A stretch of 60,787 bases of DNA from the NCBI GenBank assembly GCA_964611145.1, contig CAZSYM010000013.1, forward strand, positions 1 through 60,787, given 5' to 3'. The notes beneath the pieces were generated by a model. It saw only the letters and a program-made list of their open reading frames with translations, did not search any database and had not been told where the DNA came from. The position numbers and the translations under genes are program-made. Source of the DNA: WFQV01 sp964611145 (lineage in GTDB: Bacteria; Bacteroidota; Ignavibacteria; Ignavibacteriales; Melioribacteraceae). Positions 50,782 to 60,470 of this stretch are shown piece by piece. Every line of letters begins with the position of its first letter. Position 1 is the first letter of the stretch.

Positions 50782-52554
50782 TTAATGCGAATTTCTCTCG
50801 TCTCCGAAAAGAAGTTTATAATCTTTTGCTTTCCCTTTTTTCGCCCAGTCCGAAGGAATTATTTCCCAATTAAAATCGACAGTCGGAGTAACGGTTTTAT
50901 GTTTTTTAATCCATTCCATCATATAAAAGCGCAAATCCCTATCGGTGGACGTTATCAATCTCTTGAGCAATTCGGAATGAGGGATTCCCGCTCCTTTGGT
51001 TAACAGCCCTCCCCCACCGTTACCTCTATAAGAATTAACCGCAACTTTATAAAAAGAAGTCAAATTGAAAGGGCGCCCGTCGCTAAAGCCCTTTATTGTT
51101 ATCCTCTTTCCAACGGGTTTTGTTACATCGACGGTATAATTTATTCCCTCTGCACAATCGAAATTATAAAACCGCGAGGCAAGAATAGGAGAATGATTTC
51201 TCTCCGAATAAATCAGATTCCCGGATTCATCCTTTTCAAAATTCAATAAATCGTCATTTTCATTTTTCATTTGATTCAACCAATTGCCATAGGAATACTC
51301 CAGATAATCTTTGATTTCTTTTCCCGAGAGAGACATCGTATAGAGAAAATTCTCATAATGATAAAGCTTAAACATGTCCTTCACATACACCTTGCCTTTT
51401 TCAATCTTAGTATCAAAAGAAAGGGGTGCGGCAAAAGAAATATCCGCTTTTGAAATATCCAATTGAATGTTATGAATCAAATCCACAAAACGCGAATCGC
51501 CGAAAAGCGCCTCGCGAGTGGAAACCGTGCGCGTAAAATATCCGATCGGTTGCATCACATATTTTTTCACCGCCTCGAAATCCTTTTCGAACTCGTTCAA
51601 AAAGGTTTCATCGGGTTTAAACTTTTTCGAAGGGATAAGTTTTCCTTTTAATTCTTTGAACATTTTCCCCTTTTCTTTTTTAATCGCAATATTTGCTACT
51701 GCAAAAACCTGTGCCGCGTGAGTGCCTCCCAAGAGCAAGACGCTATCACCGTTCACATTTTCAACCCAGCGATTCCAACCGTGGTGATCATGTCCGACAA
51801 ACACAACATCGAACCCGGGCACTTTTTCCGCAACAAGCAAAGAGGCATTTTCATTCTTGTATGTATCCTCGTTCTGTCCTCCGTAAGTATAATCAACACC
51901 GGCATGAAACATACCGATTAGCAAATCGGGCTTTTCCTTTTCGCGAATTATTTTAACCCAATGTCGGGCGCTTTCTATCATATCCTCAAAAACCATTCCC
52001 GAATAAATTTGAGGCGGTAACCAATTCGGAATTGCAGGAGTAATTAACCCCAGGAGCGCTATCTTTATTCCTCTTCTCCGCAAAATCACATAAGGTTGAA
52101 AATACGGTTTTCCCGTGGAATCCACCACCGCATTAGCCGCCATCCAAGGGAAATGGAATTGTCGTACCAATTTATCATATACTCGATGCCCGGCTTCAAT
52201 ATCATGATTTCCCACGGTTGCGGCATCGTACTGCATGAAATTCATCACGCGCGCATACAAATGCGTTCCCGCAGTATCCACAAAATTATAATAGTAAACC
52301 ACAGGAGTTCCTTGAATAATATCCCCGTCGCTTATCAATATCACCGATTGAGAAGAATCCGCCCTTTGCTCCTTTACGTAGCTATAGATTTGCGAAAGAG
52401 AATAATTCACCTTTTTAGCGTTCACAAAATCATAGGGGAAAATAGAGCCGTGTGTATCCGTAGTTTCTATTATTTGCAATCGGATATTCTGGGCATTTAA
52501 TAAAACGCCCGAAAACAAAAACACCAACAAAATTTTGAAAATTTTCTTCTTCAT
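50782..52554 (-). CDS. Secreted 5'-nucleotidase / 2',3'-cyclic phosphodiesterase family
   Basis: A 590-residue exported two-metal phosphoesterase of the UshA/CpdB family. Signal peptide (ends LNAQ), then the metallophosphatase motifs TTDTHG, GDIIQG, VGNHDIE, FVGHDHHG, and the C-terminal nucleotide-binding domain with NSYRGNGGGGLL. The segment order and TTDTHG start fit the CpdB-like cyclic nucleotide branch slightly better than classical UshA. It has no T9SS tail, so it is probably periplasmic. Last gene of a run with hutH and hflX (24-nt gap from hutH). Confidence 0.92.
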   Translation of the reverse strand: MKKKIFKILLVFLFSGVLLNAQNIRLQIIETTDTHGSIFPYDFVNAKKVNYSLSQIYSYVKEQRADSSQSVILISDGDIIQGTPVVYYYNFVDTAGTHLYARVMNFMQYDAATVGNHDIEAGHRVYDKLVRQFHFPWMAANAVVDSTGKPYFQPYVILRRRGIKIALLGLITPAIPNWLPPQIYSGMVFEDMIESARHWVKIIREKEKPDLLIGMFHAGVDYTYGGQNEDTYKNENASLLVAEKVPGFDVVFVGHDHHGWNRWVENVNGDSVLLLGGTHAAQVFAVANIAIKKEKGKMFKELKGKLIPSKKFKPDETFLNEFEKDFEAVKKYVMQPIGYFTRTVSTREALFGDSRFVDLIHNIQLDISKADISFAAPLSFDTKIEKGKVYVKDMFKLYHYENFLYTMSLSGKEIKDYLEYSYGNWLNQMKNENDDLLNFEKDESGNLIYSERNHSPILASRFYNFDCAEGINYTVDVTKPVGKRITIKGFSDGRPFNLTSFYKVAVNSYRGNGGGGLLTKGAGIPHSELLKRLITSTDRDLRFYMMEWIKKHKTVTPTVDFNWEIIPSDWAKKGKAKDYKLLFGDERNSH

Positions 52555-52578
52555 CTCTTACGCTCAAATTTTTAACTG

Positions 52579-54135
52579 TTAAAAAAGTTTAATTGTTTTT
52601 TCCACCTCTCGAAGAATCACATCGTTTTGAACCAACGAGAGAACGGTTTGTAAATCATCATAAAGAATTCTATCGTTTTCCAAGGGTTTTACGTACTTTC
52701 TTATAACTTCATAGGCTTTAGCCGTACCTATTCCAGGACGCAGAGGTTTTAGAAACTCCAATCCTTGTGCGGCGGTAAGCAGTTCAATCGCCAGAACATT
52801 TTCCACATTTTTCAATATTTGATAACAATGCCTTGCGGCTATGGAACCCATGGAATTATGGTCTTCCTGATTTGCACTTGTAGGAATCGAATCCACACTT
52901 GCGGGATGAGCCAAAGTTTTATTTTCCGAAACAAGCGAAGCGGCGGTATATTGTGCAATCATCAAGCCTGAATTAAGTCCCCCTTCCGAGGTAAGGAAAC
53001 GGGGCAATCCGCTCAGCATGCCGTTTACCATTCTCTCGATTCGCCTTTCGGAAACATTTGCCAATTCCGCCAGTGCTATTTTCATAAAATCAAGAACGAG
53101 AGCGACCGGCTGCCCGTGGAAATTCCCGCCTTCGAGATGAATTCCCGAATCGGGGAAAATCAACGGATTATCCGTCACGGAATTAAGCTCGATAGAAATT
53201 TGCTGACAAATAAATTCTATCGCATCTCGGGAAGCTCCATGAATTTGCGGAATACAGCGAATCGAATAGGAATCCTGAACGCGAGGGTCTCCTTTCAAAT
53301 GGGATTTGCGTATTTCACTATCACGAATAAGTTTAAGCATATTTTGGGCACTTTCCCGTTGTCCTTTATAGGGACGAAGTTTATGCAGTCTTTTATCATA
53401 AGCTTTATCCGTACCGCGTAAAGTTTCGTGGGAAAGAGCGGCGGCAATATCCGCAACTTTCACAAGTTTCCTGGCACGCATACAAATAAAAGAAGCAAAA
53501 GCCGTCATCATTTGCGTACCGTTTATTAAAGCCAAACCCTCTTTCGCCTTTAATTTCAAGGGTTTTAAGCCGTATTTTTTAAACACCGTTACGGATGATT
53601 TGATTTTTGCTTTATCATAATCTTCAAAAACATTTTCAAAAACTTGAACCTTCCCTTCGCCAATCATTGCCAGGGTCAAATGTGCAAGAGGCGCCAAATC
53701 GCCACTGGAACCGACGGAACCTTGCGAAGGCACAAGGGGAATAATGTTGTAATTAATCATCTTCAACAGTAGTTCAAGAGTTTCCACTCTCACTCCCGAA
53801 TTTCCCTTTGCCAGAGCGTTCGCACGTAGCAACATCATTGTTTTTACAATAAAAGGCGGGAGCAATTCGCCCGTGCCTACGGAGTGGCTACGTATCAAAT
53901 TTACTTGGAGTCTTTCCAGATTTTCTTTGGAAATTCTCACATTGGCAAACTCGCCAAAACCCGTAGTTACTCCGTAAATCACTTCCCCGTCTTCTACCCA
54001 TTTTTCGATTTGAGCTCTTCCTTTTTCAACTCGTTTCAAAGCCTCGGAGGAAAGCTCCACAATAGGATTGTAGATAAGAAAATCTTCGATTGCATCGAGA
54101 GTCAAGGAGTTTCCGTCAATTATTAATTTTCTCAT
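52579..54135 (-). CDS. hutH: Histidine ammonia-lyase
   Basis: Deaminates histidine to urocanate. The 518-residue protein has the catalytic tyrosine in VIYGVTTGFGEFANV (Tyr54) and the MIO-forming triad in GSVGSSGDLAPLAHL (Ser143-Ser144-Gly145), where the usual first residue is Ala. Later blocks QEDHNSMGS and QDSYSIRCIPQIHG are typical of HutH. The other hut genes are not in the window; the gene sits between hflX (4-nt overlap) and a nucleotidase gene, so it is not part of a classical hut operon. A related aminomutase or tyrosine-type lyase cannot be fully excluded. Confidence 0.9.
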   Translation of the reverse strand: MRKLIIDGNSLTLDAIEDFLIYNPIVELSSEALKRVEKGRAQIEKWVEDGEVIYGVTTGFGEFANVRISKENLERLQVNLIRSHSVGTGELLPPFIVKTMMLLRANALAKGNSGVRVETLELLLKMINYNIIPLVPSQGSVGSSGDLAPLAHLTLAMIGEGKVQVFENVFEDYDKAKIKSSVTVFKKYGLKPLKLKAKEGLALINGTQMMTAFASFICMRARKLVKVADIAAALSHETLRGTDKAYDKRLHKLRPYKGQRESAQNMLKLIRDSEIRKSHLKGDPRVQDSYSIRCIPQIHGASRDAIEFICQQISIELNSVTDNPLIFPDSGIHLEGGNFHGQPVALVLDFMKIALAELANVSERRIERMVNGMLSGLPRFLTSEGGLNSGLMIAQYTAASLVSENKTLAHPASVDSIPTSANQEDHNSMGSIAARHCYQILKNVENVLAIELLTAAQGLEFLKPLRPGIGTAKAYEVIRKYVKPLENDRILYDDLQTVLSLVQNDVILREVEKTIKLF

Positions 54136-55391
54136 TTCTCTTCGCCAAATAATTGATTATAATTTTTTTTATTCATTTTAAATTTAATCAAAACCTTGTC
54201 GTCTTTATACTTCAAAAACAAAACCTCGCCTCTTTCGTGAATTTGAGAAATCAGTTTAGAATCCGAGCTTTCCAATTGCAATTCCCTTTCAACAAAATTT
54301 TTCTCGTAAAATTCTTCCAATCTCTTGAGCAATTTGTTAAGATTCATTCCTTTGCGAGCGGAAACGACAAGCGAATTTTCATATTTATTATGCACGTATT
54401 CCAAGCGTTCTTTTTCTTCGAGCAAATCAATTTTGTTAAAAATCAACAGTTGCGGTTTTTCGCTACAATTCAATTCCTCGAGCGTCTTGTTTACCACTTC
54501 GATATGGTCTTCGAAAAAGGGATGTGAAATATCCACAACGTGAAGAATCAAATCCGCCTGAGCAACAACGTTCAGAGTACTTTTGAAGGAAGCAATTAAG
54601 GTATGTGGCAATTTGCGAATAAATCCCACCGTATCCGAAACAAGCATACGTTTATTTTTTCCAAAGGTAAGGCTCCGTGTTGTAGAATCGAGCGTAGCAA
54701 AAAGTTTATCCTCCGCATAGACATTTGCATCCGTCAGAGAATTAAGAAGGGTGGATTTACCCGCGTTCGTATATCCCACCATCGCTGCCGTCACAAACTC
54801 CTTGCGCTTAAGACTTTTGGTAAGCTGTTGTTCTTCTATTTTTTTCAACTTATCCTTTAATATTTTTATGCGTCGGCGAATCAGGCGACGGTCGGTTTCT
54901 ATCTGTTTTTCTCCCGGTCCTTTTGTCCCTATTCCGCCGTATTGTTTCGAAAGGTGAGTCCATGCTCGCGTAAGGCGGGAAAGCATATATTCCATTTGAG
55001 CAAGTTCCACTTGTGTTTTCGCTTCCTTTGTTTTTGCGTGGGAAGCGAAAATATCCAAAATCAAACCGCTTCTGTCGATTATTTTTCTGTTGATTATTTT
55101 CTCCAAGTTTCTCACTTGAGTGGGATTCAAATCGTCGTCAAAAATCAGAGTGGTAACTTCGTTCATCTCCGCAAGTTGGGCAAGCTCTTCAACTTTCCCT
55201 TTACCTATAAAATAAGCCGGGTCAATACGATTTTTTTCCTGAATCACTCTAAAAAGGATTTGAGCGTTAGCCGTTTCGGCAAGGCGTTCCAATTCGTCCA
55301 GGTTTTCCTCCACCCGCTCCCGCAAGACCTCGCGAGTTTTAACGGCTATTAAAATTCCCCTTTCTTTTTCTTCGCTTTTATTTTCTATCAT
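54132..55391 (-). CDS. hflX: Ribosome-associated GTPase HflX
   Basis: A 419-residue GTPase that splits or rescues stalled ribosomes under stress. N-terminal HflX domain with NEVTTLIFDDDLNPTQVRNLE and RSGLILDIFASHAKTKEAKTQVELAQM, the glycine-rich linker GGIGTKGPGEKQIETDRR, then G1 GYTNAGKSTLLNSL, G3 DTVGFIRKLPH and G4 NKID. Overlaps the BatA-like gene upstream by 14 nt and hutH downstream by 4 nt, so translation is coupled. Confidence 0.96.
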   Translation of the reverse strand: MIENKSEEKERGILIAVKTREVLRERVEENLDELERLAETANAQILFRVIQEKNRIDPAYFIGKGKVEELAQLAEMNEVTTLIFDDDLNPTQVRNLEKIINRKIIDRSGLILDIFASHAKTKEAKTQVELAQMEYMLSRLTRAWTHLSKQYGGIGTKGPGEKQIETDRRLIRRRIKILKDKLKKIEEQQLTKSLKRKEFVTAAMVGYTNAGKSTLLNSLTDANVYAEDKLFATLDSTTRSLTFGKNKRMLVSDTVGFIRKLPHTLIASFKSTLNVVAQADLILHVVDISHPFFEDHIEVVNKTLEELNCSEKPQLLIFNKIDLLEEKERLEYVHNKYENSLVVSARKGMNLNKLLKRLEEFYEKNFVERELQLESSDSKLISQIHERGEVLFLKYKDDKVLIKFKMNKKNYNQLFGEEK

Positions 55392-57477
55392 TCGTCAAAC
55401 TCTGTAAATCCACCAAATCGTTTTTACTGTTGCGCGCCACCAGCATTTCCGCAATGGCAAGAAGAAGAACGAGAATCAGAAAATACTTCCACAATTCCGT
55501 ACCAAAACGTGCTCTTTGAATAATACTTTTCACATCCTCACCGTTTTTCAAATGCGTCAGACGAGCATCGGGAAATTCCTTTGCAAAAAACTTTTCAATT
55601 TCCTTTCTTTTAAAAGTTTTCAGCTCCGATTCCTGCGGGGAGGGATTGACGGCGAAATAATCCACAAGTTTTCCCCCCGAATAAAATTTATAAATCCCAA
55701 CCTTGTCAAACTTATCATAAATCAAATAATTTCGTCTTTGTTTTTCCAAAACCATTTTTTCCACAACGCCGTCGGGGCGCACCACTTTAAGTTCAGGGAT
55801 TTTTATCTTTGCGATATTTATTTCCGCTTTCGAACCAACCGTCAGCGCTCTATTCTTTCCGCCGTTCGAGGACAAATAAAAAACGCAACGGGTAATCAAA
55901 GGAGCAAAAAAGCCTTTCAAGGGGAAATTGCTCCATTGCAAAGCAAAGGGCGTATTAAACACCAAAAGTCGCCCTTTTCCGATTTCAAACTCCGAAAGAA
56001 AAGCCGAACCATCCTCCAAAGAAACGACGGGCAAGCCTTTCCCCTTTGCATTAAATACAAAATACTTATAAAAATCGGGAGACTCAATTCCTTTTGCACG
56101 CTTTTTTTTGAACATTCCTTCGAACAAGGGATGAGCGAAATCCACCTTACCGAAAGCATTTATCGAAGTGTTGTTGTGCGTCTTCATTTGTGTTCCGAAT
56201 TTGGGAAGTCCCAAGCCGGAAGCAAGCCTGTTCAAATTTTTAGAATCCGAAAGGAGCGAAGGCAAAAAAACAAGTCCCCCGCCGTTTTTCAAATAGGATT
56301 TCAATTTCGGTAAATTGATTTCCTCCGAATATCCCGCCAAAAAAATCGCATCGTACTTATTCAACGGAATAGAATTAAAAAGTCGCGCATTGAATTCGTC
56401 AATGGCGACAAGACCGCTATCGTTTGCGGCAAGAGCAATTTTCACAAATTTGAAGTCGTTTTTATCCTTAAAAATCAGAGCCGTTTTGATTTTCTCGGGA
56501 ACGTAAAAAATCAATTTATTAGAATTATCATAAGCGAAAGCGTCGTCGCCCAGTTCAATCATGGCGGTATTAATTCCGCCCTTTTCGAGGGTAGCGTTCA
56601 GAACAATTTGCGTCGTACCGGAAAAAGTCGGGGGAACGGAACGGCGAGCTTGCTTTTTGCCGTCAATAAAAAGCGTAACGGCATTGCGGAATCCTGCAGG
56701 AGCGCCGTATCGCTTTAATTCAAGAGAAAAATAAACCGTCTTTCCGATTTGCAATATTTTGTTCCGCAAGGAAAAATTCGAAACCGCAAAATTACTTTCC
56801 GAACTTAATTTCAGAACGCTTAAATAAACAGCCGACAAATCTTGCAGAGCGGTTTTATCTTCGTACTTTCGGGAAAAGAGGTTTTTCTGAAAATCGGAAA
56901 GGATATAAAACTCTTTATTGGCATTAACGGAGCGCTTCAAAAGAATCTTCGCTTTATTCAACGCCTTGTATAACTCGCCGGGTAAATCCGAAAGCTTCTT
57001 TTGCTCGATAAACGTTTGCGCACGGTTTACATCCGAAAATTTAAACGCTTGCGCATCGGAAAGAGGAATCAAAAAGATTTCGTCTCCATTTTCAAAACTG
57101 TTCAAAATATCGTGAACGGTTCTTTTCATCAAGTTAAAATTAGTGGCATTGCCCGAAAAAAGCGCCATTGAGGGAGTGTCGTCAAAAACGATGACAGCCG
57201 TAGTTTTTGCCGTGGCGGAGCTATCGGTAAGTCTTATTCCCTTCAAAGTGGGACGTGCGAAAGCCAAGACCAAAAGAATAACTATAAGGGTGCGAAGAAC
57301 AAGGAGAACAATTTGTTTTATTTTCAGTCTTCTTATCTTCGATTTTTGCAATTCCCTGAGGAAAAAAAGAGTGCTAAATTCCACTCTTTCAATCTTCCTG
57401 AGATTCAAGAGATGAATTATCACAGGCACGGACGCCGCAAGCAATCCGATTAAAACGGCGGGATTAAGAAACGTCAT
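55378..57477 (-). CDS. Large BatA-family membrane protein with vWA-like and glutamine-amidotransferase-like regions
   Basis: A 699-residue membrane protein. It begins with the BatA N-terminal helix signature (FLNPAVLIGLLAASVPVIIHLLNLRK) and a second helix (about 57-75). A vWA-like domain follows (about 90-240) but its metal site reads DDTPSM, lacking the DxSxS serines. A beta domain (about 245-345), a Rossmann/amidotransferase-like part (about 350-540, DAIFLAGYSEE and GGGLVFLP), and a final helix (about 668-686) complete it. Such proteins are separate from the moxR-bat operon proteins. Role unknown. First gene of the operon with hflX. Confidence 0.82.
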   Translation of the reverse strand: MTFLNPAVLIGLLAASVPVIIHLLNLRKIERVEFSTLFFLRELQKSKIRRLKIKQIVLLVLRTLIVILLVLAFARPTLKGIRLTDSSATAKTTAVIVFDDTPSMALFSGNATNFNLMKRTVHDILNSFENGDEIFLIPLSDAQAFKFSDVNRAQTFIEQKKLSDLPGELYKALNKAKILLKRSVNANKEFYILSDFQKNLFSRKYEDKTALQDLSAVYLSVLKLSSESNFAVSNFSLRNKILQIGKTVYFSLELKRYGAPAGFRNAVTLFIDGKKQARRSVPPTFSGTTQIVLNATLEKGGINTAMIELGDDAFAYDNSNKLIFYVPEKIKTALIFKDKNDFKFVKIALAANDSGLVAIDEFNARLFNSIPLNKYDAIFLAGYSEEINLPKLKSYLKNGGGLVFLPSLLSDSKNLNRLASGLGLPKFGTQMKTHNNTSINAFGKVDFAHPLFEGMFKKKRAKGIESPDFYKYFVFNAKGKGLPVVSLEDGSAFLSEFEIGKGRLLVFNTPFALQWSNFPLKGFFAPLITRCVFYLSSNGGKNRALTVGSKAEINIAKIKIPELKVVRPDGVVEKMVLEKQRRNYLIYDKFDKVGIYKFYSGGKLVDYFAVNPSPQESELKTFKRKEIEKFFAKEFPDARLTHLKNGEDVKSIIQRARFGTELWKYFLILVLLLAIAEMLVARNSKNDLVDLQSLTNDRK

Positions 57478-57519
57478 TTACTAAAAATTTTTCTCCCTTA
57501 AATAATTTTACATGCCACT

Positions 57520-57550
57520 CAAATTAAACCATTTTTGAGCAACCCTCAAA
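57520..57550 (-). promoter_or_regulatory. Bacteroidota-type promoter of the BatA-like/hflX/hutH/nucleotidase operon
   Basis: Minus strand reads TTTG, exactly 19 nt, TTAATTTG (one mismatch). The box ends 42 nt before the ATG at 57477. Confidence 0.6.
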
Positions 57551-57561
57551 ATTTTTTTAAT

Positions 57562-57592
57562 AAAAAAACGCCGAGTGGAAAGCTCGGCGTTT
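57562..57592 (-). terminator. Terminator of the amylase gene
   Basis: AAACGCCGAG (57566-57575) pairs exactly with CTCGGCGTTT (57583-57592); on the minus strand T residues follow. The downstream promoter at 57520-57550 begins right after it. Confidence 0.9.
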
Positions 57593-57617
57593 CGGAGCAT
57601 ACAAAAACATCGGGAAA

Positions 57618-60470
57618 TTACTTTAAAAGAATCATCTTTCGAACTTGAGTAAAGTCTTTCAGACCTTTTACACCGTTAATTGTAATTCTATAGAAATAAA
57701 TTCCCGGCGCCAAGTTCGAAGCATCGAAATTCACCTTGTATTTTCCGGGGGCAACATTCCGATTAACAATCTCTGCGACCTTGCGTCCCAATATGTCATA
57801 AATTGTCAAATCAACATGCGCCGCGGAGTTTTCGAAAGTGGCGGAAGGAACGGAATACTCAAACGTCGTTCGGGAATTAAAAGGATTCGGATAGTTCTGC
57901 GCCAGTGCAAATTTCACGGGCAATGCTCCTTCGTTTTCGACACGGTCGGGTCCTCCCAAATCGGGCTTAGGCAATTTTTTATCGGTAAACACGTGAAATT
58001 CTCCCGGAGCAAAAGAAAAGTTACGGTGAACGTCATTAACCTCGAAACTATCGCCACTGAAAAAGTCGTACCATTTACCGGTATGAGGGAAATTCGCATT
58101 CCGACTTGACGTAGCGACACTAAAATTACCAAGCACAACGGCATTCATGGAATTATCATAAAGGTCTATTTCTTTAAAATAGCCGTTCAGCGAATACGAA
58201 AAATTGTCCGTTTGGAAAGTGGAATATTTCCTAAGTCCAATCAAAGCGGCAAAAGTTTTATAAAGTCGTTTTCTACGAGAATCCCGATAATAATCCCATC
58301 GAATAGGCTTCTCCCCCGTTCTACCGTTATAATCGATAGAATAATCATATCCAAGCTCTTCGAATTGCCAAATCATCTTTGGACCCGGAATCGTAAAGAA
58401 GAAAGCCCCGGCAAGTTTCACTCTGTCCAGAGCCGTTGCGGTATCCTTAATATTATAAGAACCGCTTGCATTTCCCCAACGAAGATTTTTATACATCATT
58501 CTTTCCTCGTCATGGCTTTCCATAAAAGTAACGAGATTCGGAGCGCCCCAGCCGCGGGATTTATAAACTCCCCACGACAAATCGGAGCTATAGCCCATGG
58601 AAGCTTCGAGATAATCGTGGTTCAAATTTCCCCACAGCAATATTCCATAGTTTGATAGTTCCTGTTCCTCGCTATTTTCGGCGAAATGCTCAAAAATAAT
58701 GTAAGCGGAATTATCGAACGCCCAAAGTTGGTCAGCCATTCTTTTCAAAATTCTAATCCTCGAGGCATCGTATCGCCCCCAAGCTCCAACATCATTGCCG
58801 GTATATTTTTGAGTAAATCCCTTCGTTAAATCGTATCTATAGCCATCCACATGATATTCCTTAATCCAATAGCGATTAACCCTATCCACCAACGCTTGAG
58901 TGTAAGGGCTTTCATGATTAAAATCGTAGCCCACTCCATAAGGATGTGGCGCTTGGTAACCGGGTTCGCTCGGATTCATATCGGGATTAAGCCACGGATT
59001 ATCCGAGGAAGGAGGACCGTAATGGTCCAAGGCGTAAAGTCTTACAAAAGGAGATTGTCCGAAAGCATGATCCAGCACAATATCCAACACCACTGCAATA
59101 CCGCGTTTGTGAGCTTCGTTTACAAATTCCTTGAGCGCTTCTTTGGGACCGTAATATTTATCCGGTGCAAAAAGGAAAGAGGTGTTATAACCCCAACTCA
59201 AATTTCCTTCGAATTCCATAATGGGCATAAGTTCAATTGTATTAACACCCAGATTTTCCAGATAGTCCAAAGTGTCCTTCAAAGTTTGGAAATCGTGAGC
59301 CTCAAGAAAATCCCGCACGAGCAATTCATAAATCATCAGATTCTTCTTGTCGGGACGCTTAAAGCTCCCGTCGGTCCAATTAAAATTCGGTTGAGCCGTC
59401 TGCAAAATCGACACGGCATCGGTGGTTTTTCCGTAAGGATATTGTTTCAAATTCGGATAAGTTTGGGAATCGATGTATTTATCGTTCCATTGGTCTAAAA
59501 TCTTATCCGCGTAAGGGTCAGCCACTCGTATTTGGGCATCGACAAAATATTGAAAAGCATATTCTTCGGAAGGCGTAAGATTGGAAATTGTTACCCACCA
59601 ACGTTCTCCGTCCGGAGTTTTATACATTTCATAAGCCGGGTCAACTTCCCAATTATTAAAATCACCAATTACGTAAACAAACTTTTTGGAAGGCGCCAAA
59701 AGGCAAAGAGTAACGGTAGAATTATCCACATAATTGATTCCGTCCTCTATATTGTCGGGCAAATCCGCAACCGGAGTTTCGCCACGGCAGACATAATAAG
59801 CCGAATCCGCCACGCGGTTTCCTTGCGAATCCTCGGCAACGGCGATTATCCTCTTTTTGCCATAGTTATCAATCGTAATGACGGCGGAAATCGAATCATC
59901 AGAAGTTTCCGCCAAGAGAGAATCATCGAGATACAAATAAGTCTTTACCGCCGCTTCGCTAACGGCAAGAATGGAAAGGGTTGAATTCAGTTCGACAAAC
60001 AAAGGTTCCTCGGAGGGACGAACCACAGCTACATTTAACCCCGCTTGCGAAAGCGGTATGAACATATCGCTCCCGTCCGCCGCGCGGCCGACTTTACTAC
60101 CGTCGGAGTTCCTGAACACAAAGGCGAGCTTTAGAATTTGTTCGTCCTCGGGAACGCCGTAATAATTTCGAATATTGTCTATATGCAACTGCCATTTGTT
60201 GTCGCCAAGATAATGCATTTGATACGCCGAATTCGAAGACCCCCATTCGGTAACGACATAACGCCAATCCGTGGGCGCAGTGCTTTTATCCGTAATAACA
60301 CCGGTATGGAAATAAACCGGGAAAACATTTTTCAAGGCTCCGTTTCCCAAGGTGGCATCGTAAACTATGGTAATCGAAGAAGTATCCGTAACAAAATTAG
60401 GCGTCCAAGTTAATACTTGCGCTTTTAGAACGAGAGAAACAAAAAATAAAATAAAAAATTTAGAACGCAT
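57618..60470 (-). CDS. Secreted GH13 alpha-amylase-family protein with T9SS C-terminal domain
   Basis: A 950-residue secreted glycoside hydrolase acting on alpha-glucans. Signal peptide (ends LKAQ), an N-terminal beta domain (about 20-150), a second beta region (about 155-230), a CBM48/E-set-like domain (about 250-340, VIGDFNNWEVDP), then the GH13 barrel (about 375-800): DIVLDHA, nucleophile Asp547 in GYRYDLT, acid/base Glu594 in IIFEHF, and His653-Asp654 in SHDEE. The T9SS sorting domain (about 860-950) starts QNYPNPFNSRTTFEYSVP. The E-set and barrel order resemble glycogen branching/debranching-type enzymes; exact specificity is not determinable. Ribosome site TTGGAG. It would degrade starch or glycogen outside the cell. 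Confidence 0.9.
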   Translation of the reverse strand: MRSKFFILFFVSLVLKAQVLTWTPNFVTDTSSITIVYDATLGNGALKNVFPVYFHTGVITDKSTAPTDWRYVVTEWGSSNSAYQMHYLGDNKWQLHIDNIRNYYGVPEDEQILKLAFVFRNSDGSKVGRAADGSDMFIPLSQAGLNVAVVRPSEEPLFVELNSTLSILAVSEAAVKTYLYLDDSLLAETSDDSISAVITIDNYGKKRIIAVAEDSQGNRVADSAYYVCRGETPVADLPDNIEDGINYVDNSTVTLCLLAPSKKFVYVIGDFNNWEVDPAYEMYKTPDGERWWVTISNLTPSEEYAFQYFVDAQIRVADPYADKILDQWNDKYIDSQTYPNLKQYPYGKTTDAVSILQTAQPNFNWTDGSFKRPDKKNLMIYELLVRDFLEAHDFQTLKDTLDYLENLGVNTIELMPIMEFEGNLSWGYNTSFLFAPDKYYGPKEALKEFVNEAHKRGIAVVLDIVLDHAFGQSPFVRLYALDHYGPPSSDNPWLNPDMNPSEPGYQAPHPYGVGYDFNHESPYTQALVDRVNRYWIKEYHVDGYRYDLTKGFTQKYTGNDVGAWGRYDASRIRILKRMADQLWAFDNSAYIIFEHFAENSEEQELSNYGILLWGNLNHDYLEASMGYSSDLSWGVYKSRGWGAPNLVTFMESHDEERMMYKNLRWGNASGSYNIKDTATALDRVKLAGAFFFTIPGPKMIWQFEELGYDYSIDYNGRTGEKPIRWDYYRDSRRKRLYKTFAALIGLRKYSTFQTDNFSYSLNGYFKEIDLYDNSMNAVVLGNFSVATSSRNANFPHTGKWYDFFSGDSFEVNDVHRNFSFAPGEFHVFTDKKLPKPDLGGPDRVENEGALPVKFALAQNYPNPFNSRTTFEYSVPSATFENSAAHVDLTIYDILGRKVAEIVNRNVAPGKYKVNFDASNLAPGIYFYRITINGVKGLKDFTQVRKMILLK

